DNA of 30,393 nucleotides from an uncultured Selenomonadales bacterium (GTDB lineage: Bacteria; Bacillota; Negativicutes; Selenomonadales; Selenomonadaceae): contig CAMVAG010000002.1 of assembly GCA_947165405.1 (NCBI GenBank), positions 1 to 30,393 of the forward strand, read 5' to 3'. The stretch's first letter is position 1; every line of letters begins with the position of its first letter. This document shows positions 1 through 8,223 of this stretch, one piece after another. The position numbers and the translations under genes were made by a program. The notes below the pieces were generated by a model that was given only the letters and a program-made list of their open reading frames with translations, had not been told where the DNA came from and searched no databases.

Positions 1-20
1 GACGAAGCAGGCTACGAATT

Positions 21-45
21 AATTAGGAATTAGGAATTAGGAATT
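21..45. repeat. Short tandem repeat, 7-bp unit
   Basis: The unit AATTAGG is repeated three times and followed by a partial fourth copy. It lies just upstream of the promoter of the first gene. A related low-complexity AATTCCC/AATTTCC stretch occurs at 24361-24385, so this may be a genome-wide type of intergenic filler. No function can be read from it. Confidence 0.8.
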
Positions 46-72
46 GTTTTTTCTTGCATGCTGTGATAGAAT
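44..72 (+). promoter_or_regulatory. Promoter for the polyprenyl synthase gene
   Basis: A -35 box TTGTTT (44-49) and a -10 box TAGAAT (67-72) are separated by 17 bases. Transcription would start near position 79, about 23 bases before the TTG start at 102. The match to the housekeeping sigma consensus is fair. Confidence 0.55.
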
Positions 73-101
73 TGCAAAAAATTTTTTGGGACTGATGGAT
101 T

Positions 102-1058
102 TTGAATTTCGTGGCGGCATTGAACGACTCGGCAGCAAAAAATTTGCAAGTGTTGGAAGAACAAATCCGGCAGGCAATCGCGGAAGATTCTTTTATCTTC
201 GAGGCGTGTGCTTCGCTGTTCAAAGGCGGCAAAAGATTGCGCCCGATGCTCTTCCTGCTTTGCGCCAATTCAAAAACCTCTTGCCCGCCCGAAAAGACAA
301 TGCCTCTTGCCGTCGCGCTGGAATTGATTCACACGGCAAGCTTGGTTCACGACGACATTATCGACATGGCAAAGAAGCGGCGCGGTGTCGAAACTGCCAA
401 CTCCAAATACAGTTCGCAAATCGCGGTGCTCGTCGGCGATTATCTTTTCGCCAAAGCTTTTCAACTCATCGCGGAAAACGATTACGGCGCGGAAGTCTCA
501 ACAATTTTATCCAAGCTCGTCAAAAATCTTTGCGTCGGTGAAATCAGGCAAGACCGCTCGCTTTTTGAAGTGCCTACCCTCGAAGAATACTACACCCGCA
601 TAAATCTCAAAACGGCGATTTTCCTTTCAAGCTGTTGCAGGCTCGGCGCAATCGTCGCGAAAATGGACAAGCGCGAAGTCGAAAACCTCACGGCTTACGG
701 AGCGGGCTTGGGGCTCGCCTTTCAAATTATCGACGACCTCTTGGACTTCTTCGGCGACGAAAAAATCACGGGCAAACCTCACGGCGGCGACCTCAAAAGC
801 GGCGTGATAACTCTTCCCGTGATTCGTGCCCTTGAGACGAGCGATAAATCTTCCGAGCTGAAAAAAATCGTCACAAGCGGCGGAGACGTTGACGCCGCGA
901 TAAAAATTATTCGTGACACGGACGCGGTTGACTATTGCAGGACGCGGGCAGAGGCTCATATCGATTCGGCGCGTGTCAATCTTCCGCTCACGCTGAAACC
1001 TTCCGCCGCGCTTGCCCTCGAACAAATTGCAGACTTCATTATCAATCGCACAAGATAA
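102..1058 (+). CDS. Polyprenyl diphosphate synthase (trans-isoprenyl transferase)
   Basis: This protein of 318 residues belongs to the trans-isoprenyl diphosphate synthase family. It condenses isopentenyl diphosphate onto an allylic diphosphate to build a longer isoprenoid chain, probably the side chain of a quinone. Both metal-binding aspartate motifs are present: DDIID at residues 84-88 and DDLLD at 211-215. The N-terminal GGKRLRP substrate-binding motif and the KTAxFLxxCC helix are also visible. The start is set at TTG 102 because a GGGA ribosome site lies 10 bases upstream, after a promoter at 44-72. Chain length cannot be told from sequence alone. The SCIFF gene starts 21 bases downstream and is probably co-transcribed. 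Family assignment is strong; product length and pathway are inference. Confidence 0.92.
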   Translation: MNFVAALNDSAAKNLQVLEEQIRQAIAEDSFIFEACASLFKGGKRLRPMLFLLCANSKTSCPPEKTMPLAVALELIHTASLVHDDIIDMAKKRRGVETANSKYSSQIAVLVGDYLFAKAFQLIAENDYGAEVSTILSKLVKNLCVGEIRQDRSLFEVPTLEEYYTRINLKTAIFLSSCCRLGAIVAKMDKREVENLTAYGAGLGLAFQIIDDLLDFFGDEKITGKPHGGDLKSGVITLPVIRALETSDKSSELKKIVTSGGDVDAAIKIIRDTDAVDYCRTRAEAHIDSARVNLPLTLKPSAALALEQIADFIINRTR

Positions 1059-1079
1059 AAATTTTTGGGAGCTGATAAC

Positions 1080-1226
1080 ATGAAACACATTAAGACAATC
1101 AACAAGCCGACCCTCCAAGCCACGTTGACAAAGGGCGGTTGCGGCGAATGCCAAGCCTCCTGCCAAAGTGCCTGCAAGACCAGCTGCACCGTCGGCAATC
1201 AAGTTTGCGAACGCCAAAAGAAATAA
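1080..1226 (+). CDS. SCIFF-type six-cysteine ranthipeptide precursor
   Basis: This is a 48-residue peptide, too short for most gene callers. Its second half has six cysteines (C21, C24, C28, C32, C36, C43) in the arrangement GCGECQASCQSACKTSC, followed by TVGNQVCE. This is the signature of SCIFF (six cysteines in forty-five residues). The family is a substrate of a radical SAM maturase that makes thioether bridges from cysteine to the alpha carbon of another residue. The N-terminus MKHIKTINKPTL is the expected leader. GGGAG ends 8 bases before the ATG. A terminator follows at 1244-1264. The gene lies downstream of the polyprenyl synthase gene and upstream of glgB. No radical SAM protein, protease or exporter is encoded in the window. 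The role of SCIFF in cells is not settled. Confidence 0.93.
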   Translation: MKHIKTINKPTLQATLTKGGCGECQASCQSACKTSCTVGNQVCERQKK

Positions 1227-1243
1227 TCGAACAGAAAATTTTT

Positions 1244-1270
1244 TCCTCGACATGTTGTCGGGGATTTTTT
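1244..1270 (+). terminator. Rho-independent terminator after SCIFF gene
   Basis: TCCTCGAC (1244-1251) pairs with GTCGGGGA (1257-1264) around a 5-base loop and is followed by six T residues. It ends the polyprenyl synthase-SCIFF unit and separates it from glgB. Confidence 0.8.
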
Positions 1271-1362
1271 TCAAACTTTCTGCACTCGTCTTTGAATCCG
1301 AACATGCGCCTGCTCTTGTGAAAAAATTTTCTGTTAAATTCATCTTAACGCCGCTAATTTTC

Positions 1363-1391
1363 TTGCTTAAAAAAAAATCTTTTGTTACAAT
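1363..1391 (+). promoter_or_regulatory. Promoter for glgB
   Basis: TTGCTT (1363-1368) and TACAAT (1386-1391) are spaced by 17 bases, a good housekeeping-sigma match. It lies about 40 bases before the glgB start and downstream of the SCIFF terminator, so glgB is an independent unit. Confidence 0.7.
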
Positions 1392-1433
1392 CGAAGCGGC
1401 AAAAACCAAATGTGATTAAAGGGAGGAATGATT

Positions 1434-3446
1434 ATGGCGAAAGAACACATCGGACTGGTGGCGAAGGATTTTTGGCTCGAACCGTACGAAGACGCGATAC
1501 GCGGTCGGCACGAGCACGCGCTCTGGAAAATTTCTCAACTAACGCAAAACGGCAAGCGCACGCTGTCGGATTTCGCGAGCGGTCATCTTTATTACGGCTT
1601 GCACAAGACCGGCTACGGTTGGGTTTTCCGCGAATGGGCACCGAATGCTTCGGACATCTGGTTAATCGGCGACTTCAACGGCTGGCAAAAAGACGAGGCG
1701 TATCGTTGCAAAAAAATTGATGGCGGCAACTGGGAGATCAAACTTTCCGAGAATCAGCTCAAGCACGGCGACCTTTACAAAATGTTTGTGCGTTGGGACG
1801 GCGGCGAGGGCGAACGTATTCCCGCTTGGTGTCAACGTGTCGTGCAAGACGATAAGACGAAAATTTTTTCCGCGCAAGTGTGGAATCCCGCTCAACCTCA
1901 CGAGTGGCATGACGAAGGCTTCAAGATTGACACGAATCCGCTTTTGATTTACGAGTGTCACGTCGGCATGGCGCAAGACGCCGAAAAGGTCGGCACTTAC
2001 ACCGAATTTAAAGAAAATATTTTGCCGCGTGTCAAGATGGCGGGCTACAATGCCATTCAAGTCATGGCGATTCAAGAGCACCCCTACTACGGCAGCTTCG
2101 GCTATCACGTGTCGAGTTTCTTCGCGCCGAGCAGTCGATGCGGCACGCCCGAAGAATTGAAAGACATGATTGACGCCGCGCACCAAATGGGTATCGGTGT
2201 TATCATGGACATTGTTCACAGCCACGCGGTTAAAAATGAAGTTGAAGGCTTGGGCAACCTCGCGGGCGACCCGAATCAATTTTTCTATCCCGGCGACCGC
2301 CACGAACACCCCGCTTGGGACAGTCTCTGCTTCGATTACGGCAAAGACGACGTGCTCCATTTCCTTTTGAGCAACTGCAAATATTGGCTTGAAGAATATC
2401 ACTTCGACGGCTTCCGTTTCGACGGGATAACGTCAATGCTTTATTACAGTCACGGCTTGGGCGAGGCGTTCTGCAGCTATGGCGACTACTTCAACGGTCA
2501 CCAAGACGACAACGCGATTTGCTATTTGATGTTGGCAAATAAAATGATTCACGAGGTCAAGCCCGACGCCGTAACCATCGCCGAAGACGTTTCGGGAATG
2601 CCCGGACTTGCCAGCAAATTCGAGGACGGCGGCTTCGGCTTCAATTATCGCCTCGCAATGAACGTTCCCGATTATTGGATTAAGATGATTAAGGAGCAGC
2701 GCGACGAGGATTGGAAACCTTCTTCAATCTTCTGGGAAATGACGAACCGCCGCGCAGATGAAAAAACCGTTTCCTACGCCGAAAGCCACGACCAAGCATT
2801 GGTTGGCGACAAGACGATTATTTTCCGCCTGATTGATGCCGATATGTATTGGCACTTCCGCAAAGGCGACGAAAACGACATGGCCAATCGCGGCATTGCC
2901 CTGCACAAGATGATTCGCCTCGTGACGCTTTCGACGATGAACGGCGGCTATCTGAACTTCATGGGTAACGAATTCGGTCACCCCGAATGGATTGACTTCC
3001 CCCGCGAGGGCAACGGCTGGAGTTACAAATACGCAATGCGGCAATGGCACTTGCTCGACGATAAGACGCTTTGCTATCACGAGCTGGGCGACTTCGACAG
3101 AGCAATGATTGCAGTTATAAAAGCCGAACCCGATTTTGCGAAATTGCCTGTCAGAGAAATTTGGCACGACGACGCCGACCAAGTGCTTGCTTACATGCGC
3201 GGGCGTCTGCTTTTCATTTTCAACTTCTCGCCGACAAAATCTTTCGTCGATTACGGCTTCCTCGTTCCCAAAGGCAATTACGATGTCATGCTCAACACGG
3301 ACGATAAAGCTTTCGGCGGCTTCGGCTTGACGGACGACACGATTATTCACTACACGAATTACGATCCCGTTTACGACAGAGAGGATAAAGACTGGCTCAA
3401 GCTTTATATCCCTGCGCGTTCTGCGGTTGTTCTTTGGAAGAATTAA
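1434..3446 (+). CDS. glgB: 1,4-alpha-glucan branching enzyme
   Basis: This 670-residue enzyme of glycoside hydrolase family 13 introduces alpha-1,6 branches into glycogen. An N-terminal carbohydrate-binding module (FREWAPNASDIWLIGDFNGW) precedes the catalytic barrel. Catalytic residues are visible as D330 in GFRFDG, E384 in TIAED and D453 in ESHDQ. The sequence style (YECHVGMAQD, GSFGYHVSSFFAPSSRCGTPEELK) resembles the eukaryote-like branching enzyme group rather than the E. coli type. ATG 1434 is chosen over ATG 1428 because GGGAGG at 1421-1426 then has a usual 7-base spacing. No other glycogen gene is next to it. It has its own promoter and terminator. Confidence 0.93.
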   Translation: MAKEHIGLVAKDFWLEPYEDAIRGRHEHALWKISQLTQNGKRTLSDFASGHLYYGLHKTGYGWVFREWAPNASDIWLIGDFNGWQKDEAYRCKKIDGGNWEIKLSENQLKHGDLYKMFVRWDGGEGERIPAWCQRVVQDDKTKIFSAQVWNPAQPHEWHDEGFKIDTNPLLIYECHVGMAQDAEKVGTYTEFKENILPRVKMAGYNAIQVMAIQEHPYYGSFGYHVSSFFAPSSRCGTPEELKDMIDAAHQMGIGVIMDIVHSHAVKNEVEGLGNLAGDPNQFFYPGDRHEHPAWDSLCFDYGKDDVLHFLLSNCKYWLEEYHFDGFRFDGITSMLYYSHGLGEAFCSYGDYFNGHQDDNAICYLMLANKMIHEVKPDAVTIAEDVSGMPGLASKFEDGGFGFNYRLAMNVPDYWIKMIKEQRDEDWKPSSIFWEMTNRRADEKTVSYAESHDQALVGDKTIIFRLIDADMYWHFRKGDENDMANRGIALHKMIRLVTLSTMNGGYLNFMGNEFGHPEWIDFPREGNGWSYKYAMRQWHLLDDKTLCYHELGDFDRAMIAVIKAEPDFAKLPVREIWHDDADQVLAYMRGRLLFIFNFSPTKSFVDYGFLVPKGNYDVMLNTDDKAFGGFGLTDDTIIHYTNYDPVYDREDKDWLKLYIPARSAVVLWKN

Positions 3447-3469
3447 TTTTTTCTTGATAAAAATTTTTG

Positions 3470-3495
3470 CCCGACCAATCGTCGGGATTTTTTTT
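3470..3495 (+). terminator. Terminator after glgB
   Basis: CCCGAC (3470-3475) pairs with GTCGGG (3481-3486) around CAATC, followed by ATTTTTTTT. The ribosome site of the next small gene (GGGAG, 3496-3500) begins directly after the T-run. Confidence 0.82.
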
Positions 3496-3507
3496 GGGAG
3501 TGATTTA

Positions 3508-3696
3508 ATGGTACCGGTTTTAATCGGCGCGGCAATCGCGGGCGCGGCAGCTTACAAATTTTTCGGCGACAAGGAGCGGCACGATTTGGCATTGGAAGAA
3601 AAAATTTTTACGCGAGAAATTTCCGAGAGCGAAGTCCCGCCCGATGTCCTTGAAAAAATTCGAGAGAAACAACGCAACCGCATTCCCAATCCCTGA
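3508..3696 (+). CDS. Small predicted membrane-anchored protein
   Basis: This is a 62-residue protein of unknown function. The N-terminus (VPVLIGAAIAGAAAYKFF) can form one membrane helix; the rest is charged, helical and rich in Glu and Lys, ending in KQRNRIPNP. ATG 3508 has GGGAG 7 bases upstream. The reading frame is open further upstream, but that part runs through the glgB terminator and is not likely to be translated. I saw no promoter of its own, so expression may depend on read-through past the terminator. No family recognised. Confidence 0.6.
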   Translation: MVPVLIGAAIAGAAAYKFFGDKERHDLALEEKIFTREISESEVPPDVLEKIREKQRNRIPNP

Positions 3697-3725
3697 TTGA
3701 TAAAAATTCCTCCGTGATTTATAAT
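3697..3725 (+). promoter_or_regulatory. Promoter for the multi-glycosyltransferase gene
   Basis: TTGATA (3697-3702) and TATAAT (3720-3725) are spaced by 17 bases, a near-consensus promoter. The predicted start of transcription near 3732 lies about 24 bases before the TTG start codon. Confidence 0.75.
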
Positions 3726-3755
3726 CGATAAAATTTTTCGGAGGGAGAGAGCACT

Positions 3756-6700
3756 TTGGCTAAACGCAAGAAAAAGAAAATTGACAAGATAAAAATTTCT
3801 GCGTGCTACATGGTCAAGAACGCCGCTAAAGATTTGAGACTTTCGTTGGACAGCGTTAAAGATTTTGTCGACGAGATTATTGTCGTCGATACCGGCTCGA
3901 CTGATTCGACGGTTGAAGTGGCGGAAGAATTCGGCGCGAAAATTTTTCACGAGGCTTGGCAAGATGATTTCTCTGCTCCGCGCAATGTTGCTCTTCGTGA
4001 GGCTTCGGGCGATTGGATTGTTTTCCTCGACGCCGACGAATATTTTATAAACGACACCGCCAAAAATCTCCGCGCCGTCATAAAGCTCGCGCAAAAGGCA
4101 AACGTTCAAGGGCTTTTGATAAATTTGGTCAACGTCGACAAAGACGCCGGCAACAAGATTATCAATTCAAGTTACGTGTTGAGGATGTTTGAAAACGCAC
4201 CGCAAATTCACTACGTCGGAAAAATTCACGAGGATGTTTTTTCCGGCGAAGAACCTCTGAAACGCGCACAGGCTCCCGCAAATCTTTTGACGCTTTATCA
4301 CACCGGCTGCTCAACTTCGATTAACCTCGCCGAAGCCGAACGCAACTTGAAACTTTTGCTTGAAGAGCTTGAAACTTCCGACAAGCCCGAAAGAATTTAT
4401 GCTTACCTCGCCGACGCTTACTATGCTTTGAAAGATTGGGCGAACGTCGAAAAATTTGCGCGCCTCGATTTGTCAACAAGAAAAAATCCTTCAAGCCGTC
4501 CCATTAAACTTTTGATTGAGTGTTTGGAAAAAGATTCGTCGCGTTTCGAGGAGTGCTTTGAAATTTACAAGCTGGCAGTCGAACGCTATCCGAAAGTGCC
4601 CGAATTTTCCGCAAAGCTCGCCGATTGTTTTGCGCAGAAAAAAATTTATCGCGAAGCCGTCAAAGAAATGCAAGCGGCGATTGACAAGGCGAAAAACTAC
4701 GGCGAACAATTTGAGTCAAGCAACTTCGACGCGGAAAAAATAAATTTTGCCCGCTCGCTGATTGACGATTGGAAGAAAAAAATTTCTCTCACGCCCGAAG
4801 AAAAACGCCGTGAAGTTTCACGCTTGACCGACGAAATGATTAAAGCCGTTGAAGTCACGCACGACATGGATAAGGCTGTGCAAGCGGCGGATAAAATTTT
4901 TGAACTCAAGCCCGACGCCGCCGAAGTCGTTGAGAAAGTTGCCTCGCTTTACATTGACTGCAAGCTTATTGAAAAGGCGGAGGCGGTTATCGATTATCTT
5001 GAAAAAAATTTTCCGCCGACGGCTTATCGCGTGATGTTGCACGCTCGCATTTACTATCTTAAGAAAAATTTTCTCGACGTAATAAAATTTTGTGAGCAGG
5101 CTTTGAATTTTGACGGCGATTTTCTGACCGTGATGTTCATTCACAATACGCTCGGAAAAGTTTATCGGGACATCGGCGACGCAAAAAATTCCCTTAAGCA
5201 TTACGGGCGCAACGCCAAGCTTGATTTGTCCGCGTTGAAAAATTCGCCGCAATTCGCGCAAGCCGAAAAGATTCATATCGAAGAGTACAGCAATTATCTT
5301 TTCAACATGCACAATCTGAATTTCAGCCGCGAAAAAATTTTTGAGGAAACTCTCGGCTTCAATAAACTTTTGGCTCACATTCCGCGATACAAGCACACGC
5401 GCAAGACACATGCTCGCCACAAAAAAATTCGCGTAGGATACATTTCGGCGGACATTCGCTATCACGTCGTCGCTTTTTTCAGCTATCATTTTTTTGTAAG
5501 TTACGACAAGACACGCTTTGAAGTTTTCATTTACGCAAACAACGAGGAAGACCACGTCACCCGGCAATTAAAAGAAAGAGTCGACGGCTTCCGAAAAATT
5601 TTGCATTTGCCGTATAAAGAAGTTGCCGCGCAGATTGTCAAAGATGAAATTGATATTCTCGTCGACCTCGCGGGACACACCGCAAATAATTTGTTGCCGG
5701 TTATGGCTTACAAGCCCGCGCCGATTCAAATTTCGGGTATCGGTTGGTTCAATTCGACGGGACTTGACACGATAGATTATTTTTTGGCGGACAAGTACAC
5801 CGACCCGGAAGGCTTGAACGAAAAATTTTTCACGGAAAAAATCCTGCGCCTCCAGCACAGTCATTTCTGCTACGAGTGGCATGACTTCCCATATCCCGTT
5901 GCGCCCGCGCCCTGCACAAAAAACGGTTATGTCACTTTCGTCAGCTTCAACAACTTCACGAAGGTGACCGACGAAATGCTCAAGCTTTGGAAAAAAATTT
6001 TGGACGCGGTTCCGAATTCGAGGCTTTACCTCAAGAGCAATGTCTTTCAAAAAGATGGCGGGCTTGAATTCTGCAAACAAAGACTTCAAGCGGCGGGCAT
6101 CGATTTAAATCGCGTGGACTTGGAAGGTTTCGAAACGGATTACACGAGGAAATACGAGCGGGCGGACATCGCGCTGGACACCTTCCCTTATCCCGGCGGC
6201 GGCACCACTTGCGACGCGCTGTATATGGGCGTGCCCGTCATAACTTTGGTCGGCGAGCGGCACAATTCGCGCTTCGGCTATTCGCTGCTCATGAATATCG
6301 GCTTGGAAGAACTTTGCGCCTTCAGCGAGGAGGAATATTTTCAAAAGGCGGTTGAGCTTGCAAACGATTGGGAGCGAATTCGCGAATACCATTTGACGAT
6401 TCGGAGGAAGTTTGAAGAATCGCCCGTCATGAACGACGCGATTTACATGGGCGAGCTTGAGGCGGCTTACGAAAAAATTTTCAACGCATGGCTTGAAAAT
6501 AAATCGTTGCCCGATTTTCCGCAAGAGCCCGAACCCGTCACGGAGGAGCTTGCCGAAAAATATTTCAAGCGGGCGGTCGATTATGTCACGTTGGAAAATA
6601 AAATCGGCGAGAGCGATTTTGAAAGTCGATTTGATTTCAAGCGCACGCTTTATTATGCCGAGCTTGCCGCGCAATGCGAATCGAAGCGCAACGCAAAACT

Positions 6701-8165
6701 TCTTTTGACGATAGCCGACCGCCGCCATCTCTTGGAAGATAATGTTGGAGCTTATGAAATGATGCGGCGAACTTTGGAGCATATTTATTCGCCGGAGGAT
6801 GCGCCGGAAAAATTGCCCGATTTCTTTATCGCGGAATGTCACAGGAAGATGGCGAAGTACGCGCATGACAATCGGCAACATGTTGAGGCGATAGAAAATA
6901 ATCAGCGGGCGTTTGAACTTACCGAAGACGAAGCACGGCGGCTTGAAATTTTCGACGGGATGCTTTTGGGCTTGCACTTCTTGGATTTTTCGGGCGAGGA
7001 GATGGCGGCGTTCCATTTCGACTATCAAAAATTTTTCGAGGACGTTAAACCCTTCACGACTTATCACAAACCTCACAAGCGGATAAAGGTCGGCTACATT
7101 TCGGGCGACTTCAGACATCACGCGCTGTTTACCGTTGCATGGGGTTTCATTTCCTGCCACGACAAAAACAAATTCGAGATAACCTGCTACAGCAAAAACA
7201 AAAAGGACGATAAGCAAACGGAGCTTTACAGGCGGAACGTCGAACATTTTATTGACGTTAAAAATTTGTCTGACAAGGAGCTTGCGAAAAAAATTCACGA
7301 CGACGAAATTGACATTGCCTTTGACTTGGCAGGTCACACGGGCTATAACGGTTTGCCCGCGCTGGTTTATCGACCTGCGCCCGTTCAAATTTGCGGTATC
7401 GGTTACATGTCGACGACGGGCTTAAAAGAGATTGATTATTTTCTCACGGATGAAATTCTTGACCCGCCCGGCGAACACGAGGCTCACTTCAGCGAAAAAT
7501 TTTTATACATGCCCGCGCAATTCTGTTACGCTCGCCGCGAAGGTGTTCCGACGCCCGAAAATGCGCCATGCATTGAAAACGGTTACGTGACGTTCGGGAC
7601 GATTTGCCGCTATTCGAAGATGACAGACGATATGCTTGCCGTGTGGAGTGAAATTTTAAATCGCGTGCCCGACGCCAAGCTTTTAATGCGCGCTCAAGAA
7701 TTTATCAGCAACCGCGTTGTCGACGAGCTTTACGCCACGATGAAAAGTTTCGGCTGCGATATGGACAGAGTTATTTTCCGTCCGGCTATGACCGACTACT
7801 TCGAGGCGATAAGCAAGATTGATATAATGTTGGACGGCTATCCTTACGTCGGAGGCGCGACGACTTTGGACGCGCTGTATATGGGTGTGCCCGTCATAAA
7901 TCTTCACGGCGAACGACACAGCACGCGTTTCGGCAAGAGTATCCTCGCAAGCGTCGGGCTCGGTGAGCTGTCGGTGAATTCGATTGAGGCTTACATTAAC
8001 ACCGCCGTTGCCCTCGCCGGTGACAAGGAAACTTTGGACGTGTTGCATAAAAATTTGCGCACGATGTTTTTGAATTCGGCGGCACTCGACCCGATGAAAT
8101 ATTGTCGCCTGCTTGAGAAAAAATTTGAGGAACTGTTATCCGCCGCCCGCAATTCTTCCAAATAA
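3756..8165 (+). CDS. Tri-modular glycosyltransferase: GT2-TPR-GT41-GT41
   Basis: This is a 1469-residue protein with three predicted transferase modules. Residues 8-110 form a family 2 glycosyltransferase with VVDTGSTDST and a DxD at D92-A-D94. Residues 110-550 are TPR-like helices. Residues about 556-905 form a GT41 (O-GlcNAc transferase/SPINDLY-like) domain with VGYISADIRYH, DLAGHT, KPAPIQISGIGWFNSTG, a lysine in NNFTK and FPYPGGGTTCDALYMGVPV. After a second helical stretch, residues about 1105-1460 form another GT41 domain with VGYISGDFRHH, DLAGHTGYNG, RYSK and YPYVGGATTLDALYMGVPV. Both GT41 copies keep the histidine and lysine motifs, so both may be active. GGAGGGAG lies before the TTG start. 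GT41 enzymes act on proteins; the target here is unknown, and flagellin or another surface protein is a guess. Confidence 0.9.
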   Translation: MAKRKKKKIDKIKISACYMVKNAAKDLRLSLDSVKDFVDEIIVVDTGSTDSTVEVAEEFGAKIFHEAWQDDFSAPRNVALREASGDWIVFLDADEYFINDTAKNLRAVIKLAQKANVQGLLINLVNVDKDAGNKIINSSYVLRMFENAPQIHYVGKIHEDVFSGEEPLKRAQAPANLLTLYHTGCSTSINLAEAERNLKLLLEELETSDKPERIYAYLADAYYALKDWANVEKFARLDLSTRKNPSSRPIKLLIECLEKDSSRFEECFEIYKLAVERYPKVPEFSAKLADCFAQKKIYREAVKEMQAAIDKAKNYGEQFESSNFDAEKINFARSLIDDWKKKISLTPEEKRREVSRLTDEMIKAVEVTHDMDKAVQAADKIFELKPDAAEVVEKVASLYIDCKLIEKAEAVIDYLEKNFPPTAYRVMLHARIYYLKKNFLDVIKFCEQALNFDGDFLTVMFIHNTLGKVYRDIGDAKNSLKHYGRNAKLDLSALKNSPQFAQAEKIHIEEYSNYLFNMHNLNFSREKIFEETLGFNKLLAHIPRYKHTRKTHARHKKIRVGYISADIRYHVVAFFSYHFFVSYDKTRFEVFIYANNEEDHVTRQLKERVDGFRKILHLPYKEVAAQIVKDEIDILVDLAGHTANNLLPVMAYKPAPIQISGIGWFNSTGLDTIDYFLADKYTDPEGLNEKFFTEKILRLQHSHFCYEWHDFPYPVAPAPCTKNGYVTFVSFNNFTKVTDEMLKLWKKILDAVPNSRLYLKSNVFQKDGGLEFCKQRLQAAGIDLNRVDLEGFETDYTRKYERADIALDTFPYPGGGTTCDALYMGVPVITLVGERHNSRFGYSLLMNIGLEELCAFSEEEYFQKAVELANDWERIREYHLTIRRKFEESPVMNDAIYMGELEAAYEKIFNAWLENKSLPDFPQEPEPVTEELAEKYFKRAVDYVTLENKIGESDFESRFDFKRTLYYAELAAQCESKRNAKLLLTIADRRHLLEDNVGAYEMMRRTLEHIYSPEDAPEKLPDFFIAECHRKMAKYAHDNRQHVEAIENNQRAFELTEDEARRLEIFDGMLLGLHFLDFSGEEMAAFHFDYQKFFEDVKPFTTYHKPHKRIKVGYISGDFRHHALFTVAWGFISCHDKNKFEITCYSKNKKDDKQTELYRRNVEHFIDVKNLSDKELAKKIHDDEIDIAFDLAGHTGYNGLPALVYRPAPVQICGIGYMSTTGLKEIDYFLTDEILDPPGEHEAHFSEKFLYMPAQFCYARREGVPTPENAPCIENGYVTFGTICRYSKMTDDMLAVWSEILNRVPDAKLLMRAQEFISNRVVDELYATMKSFGCDMDRVIFRPAMTDYFEAISKIDIMLDGYPYVGGATTLDALYMGVPVINLHGERHSTRFGKSILASVGLGELSVNSIEAYINTAVALAGDKETLDVLHKNLRTMFLNSAALDPMKYCRLLEKKFEELLSAARNSSK

Positions 8166-8169
8166 AAAA

Positions 8170-8196
8170 AATCCCGCCGAGCTTTTCGACGGGATT
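8170..8196. terminator. Shared terminator between convergent genes
   Basis: AATCCCG-C-CGA pairs with TCG-A-CGGGATT around a short loop, with an A-run on the left and a T-rich run on the right. It can stop both the giant glycosyltransferase transcript (+) and the LPP20-like transcript (-). Confidence 0.75.
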
Positions 8197-8223
8197 AAAA
8201 TTTTTTATGGGAGCCGATAATTT

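Noticed and set aside
6105..7388. A 427-codon open frame opposite the giant glycosyltransferase gene
   Set aside because: The plus-strand frame has clear glycosyltransferase motifs throughout; the antisense frame is a codon-bias shadow.
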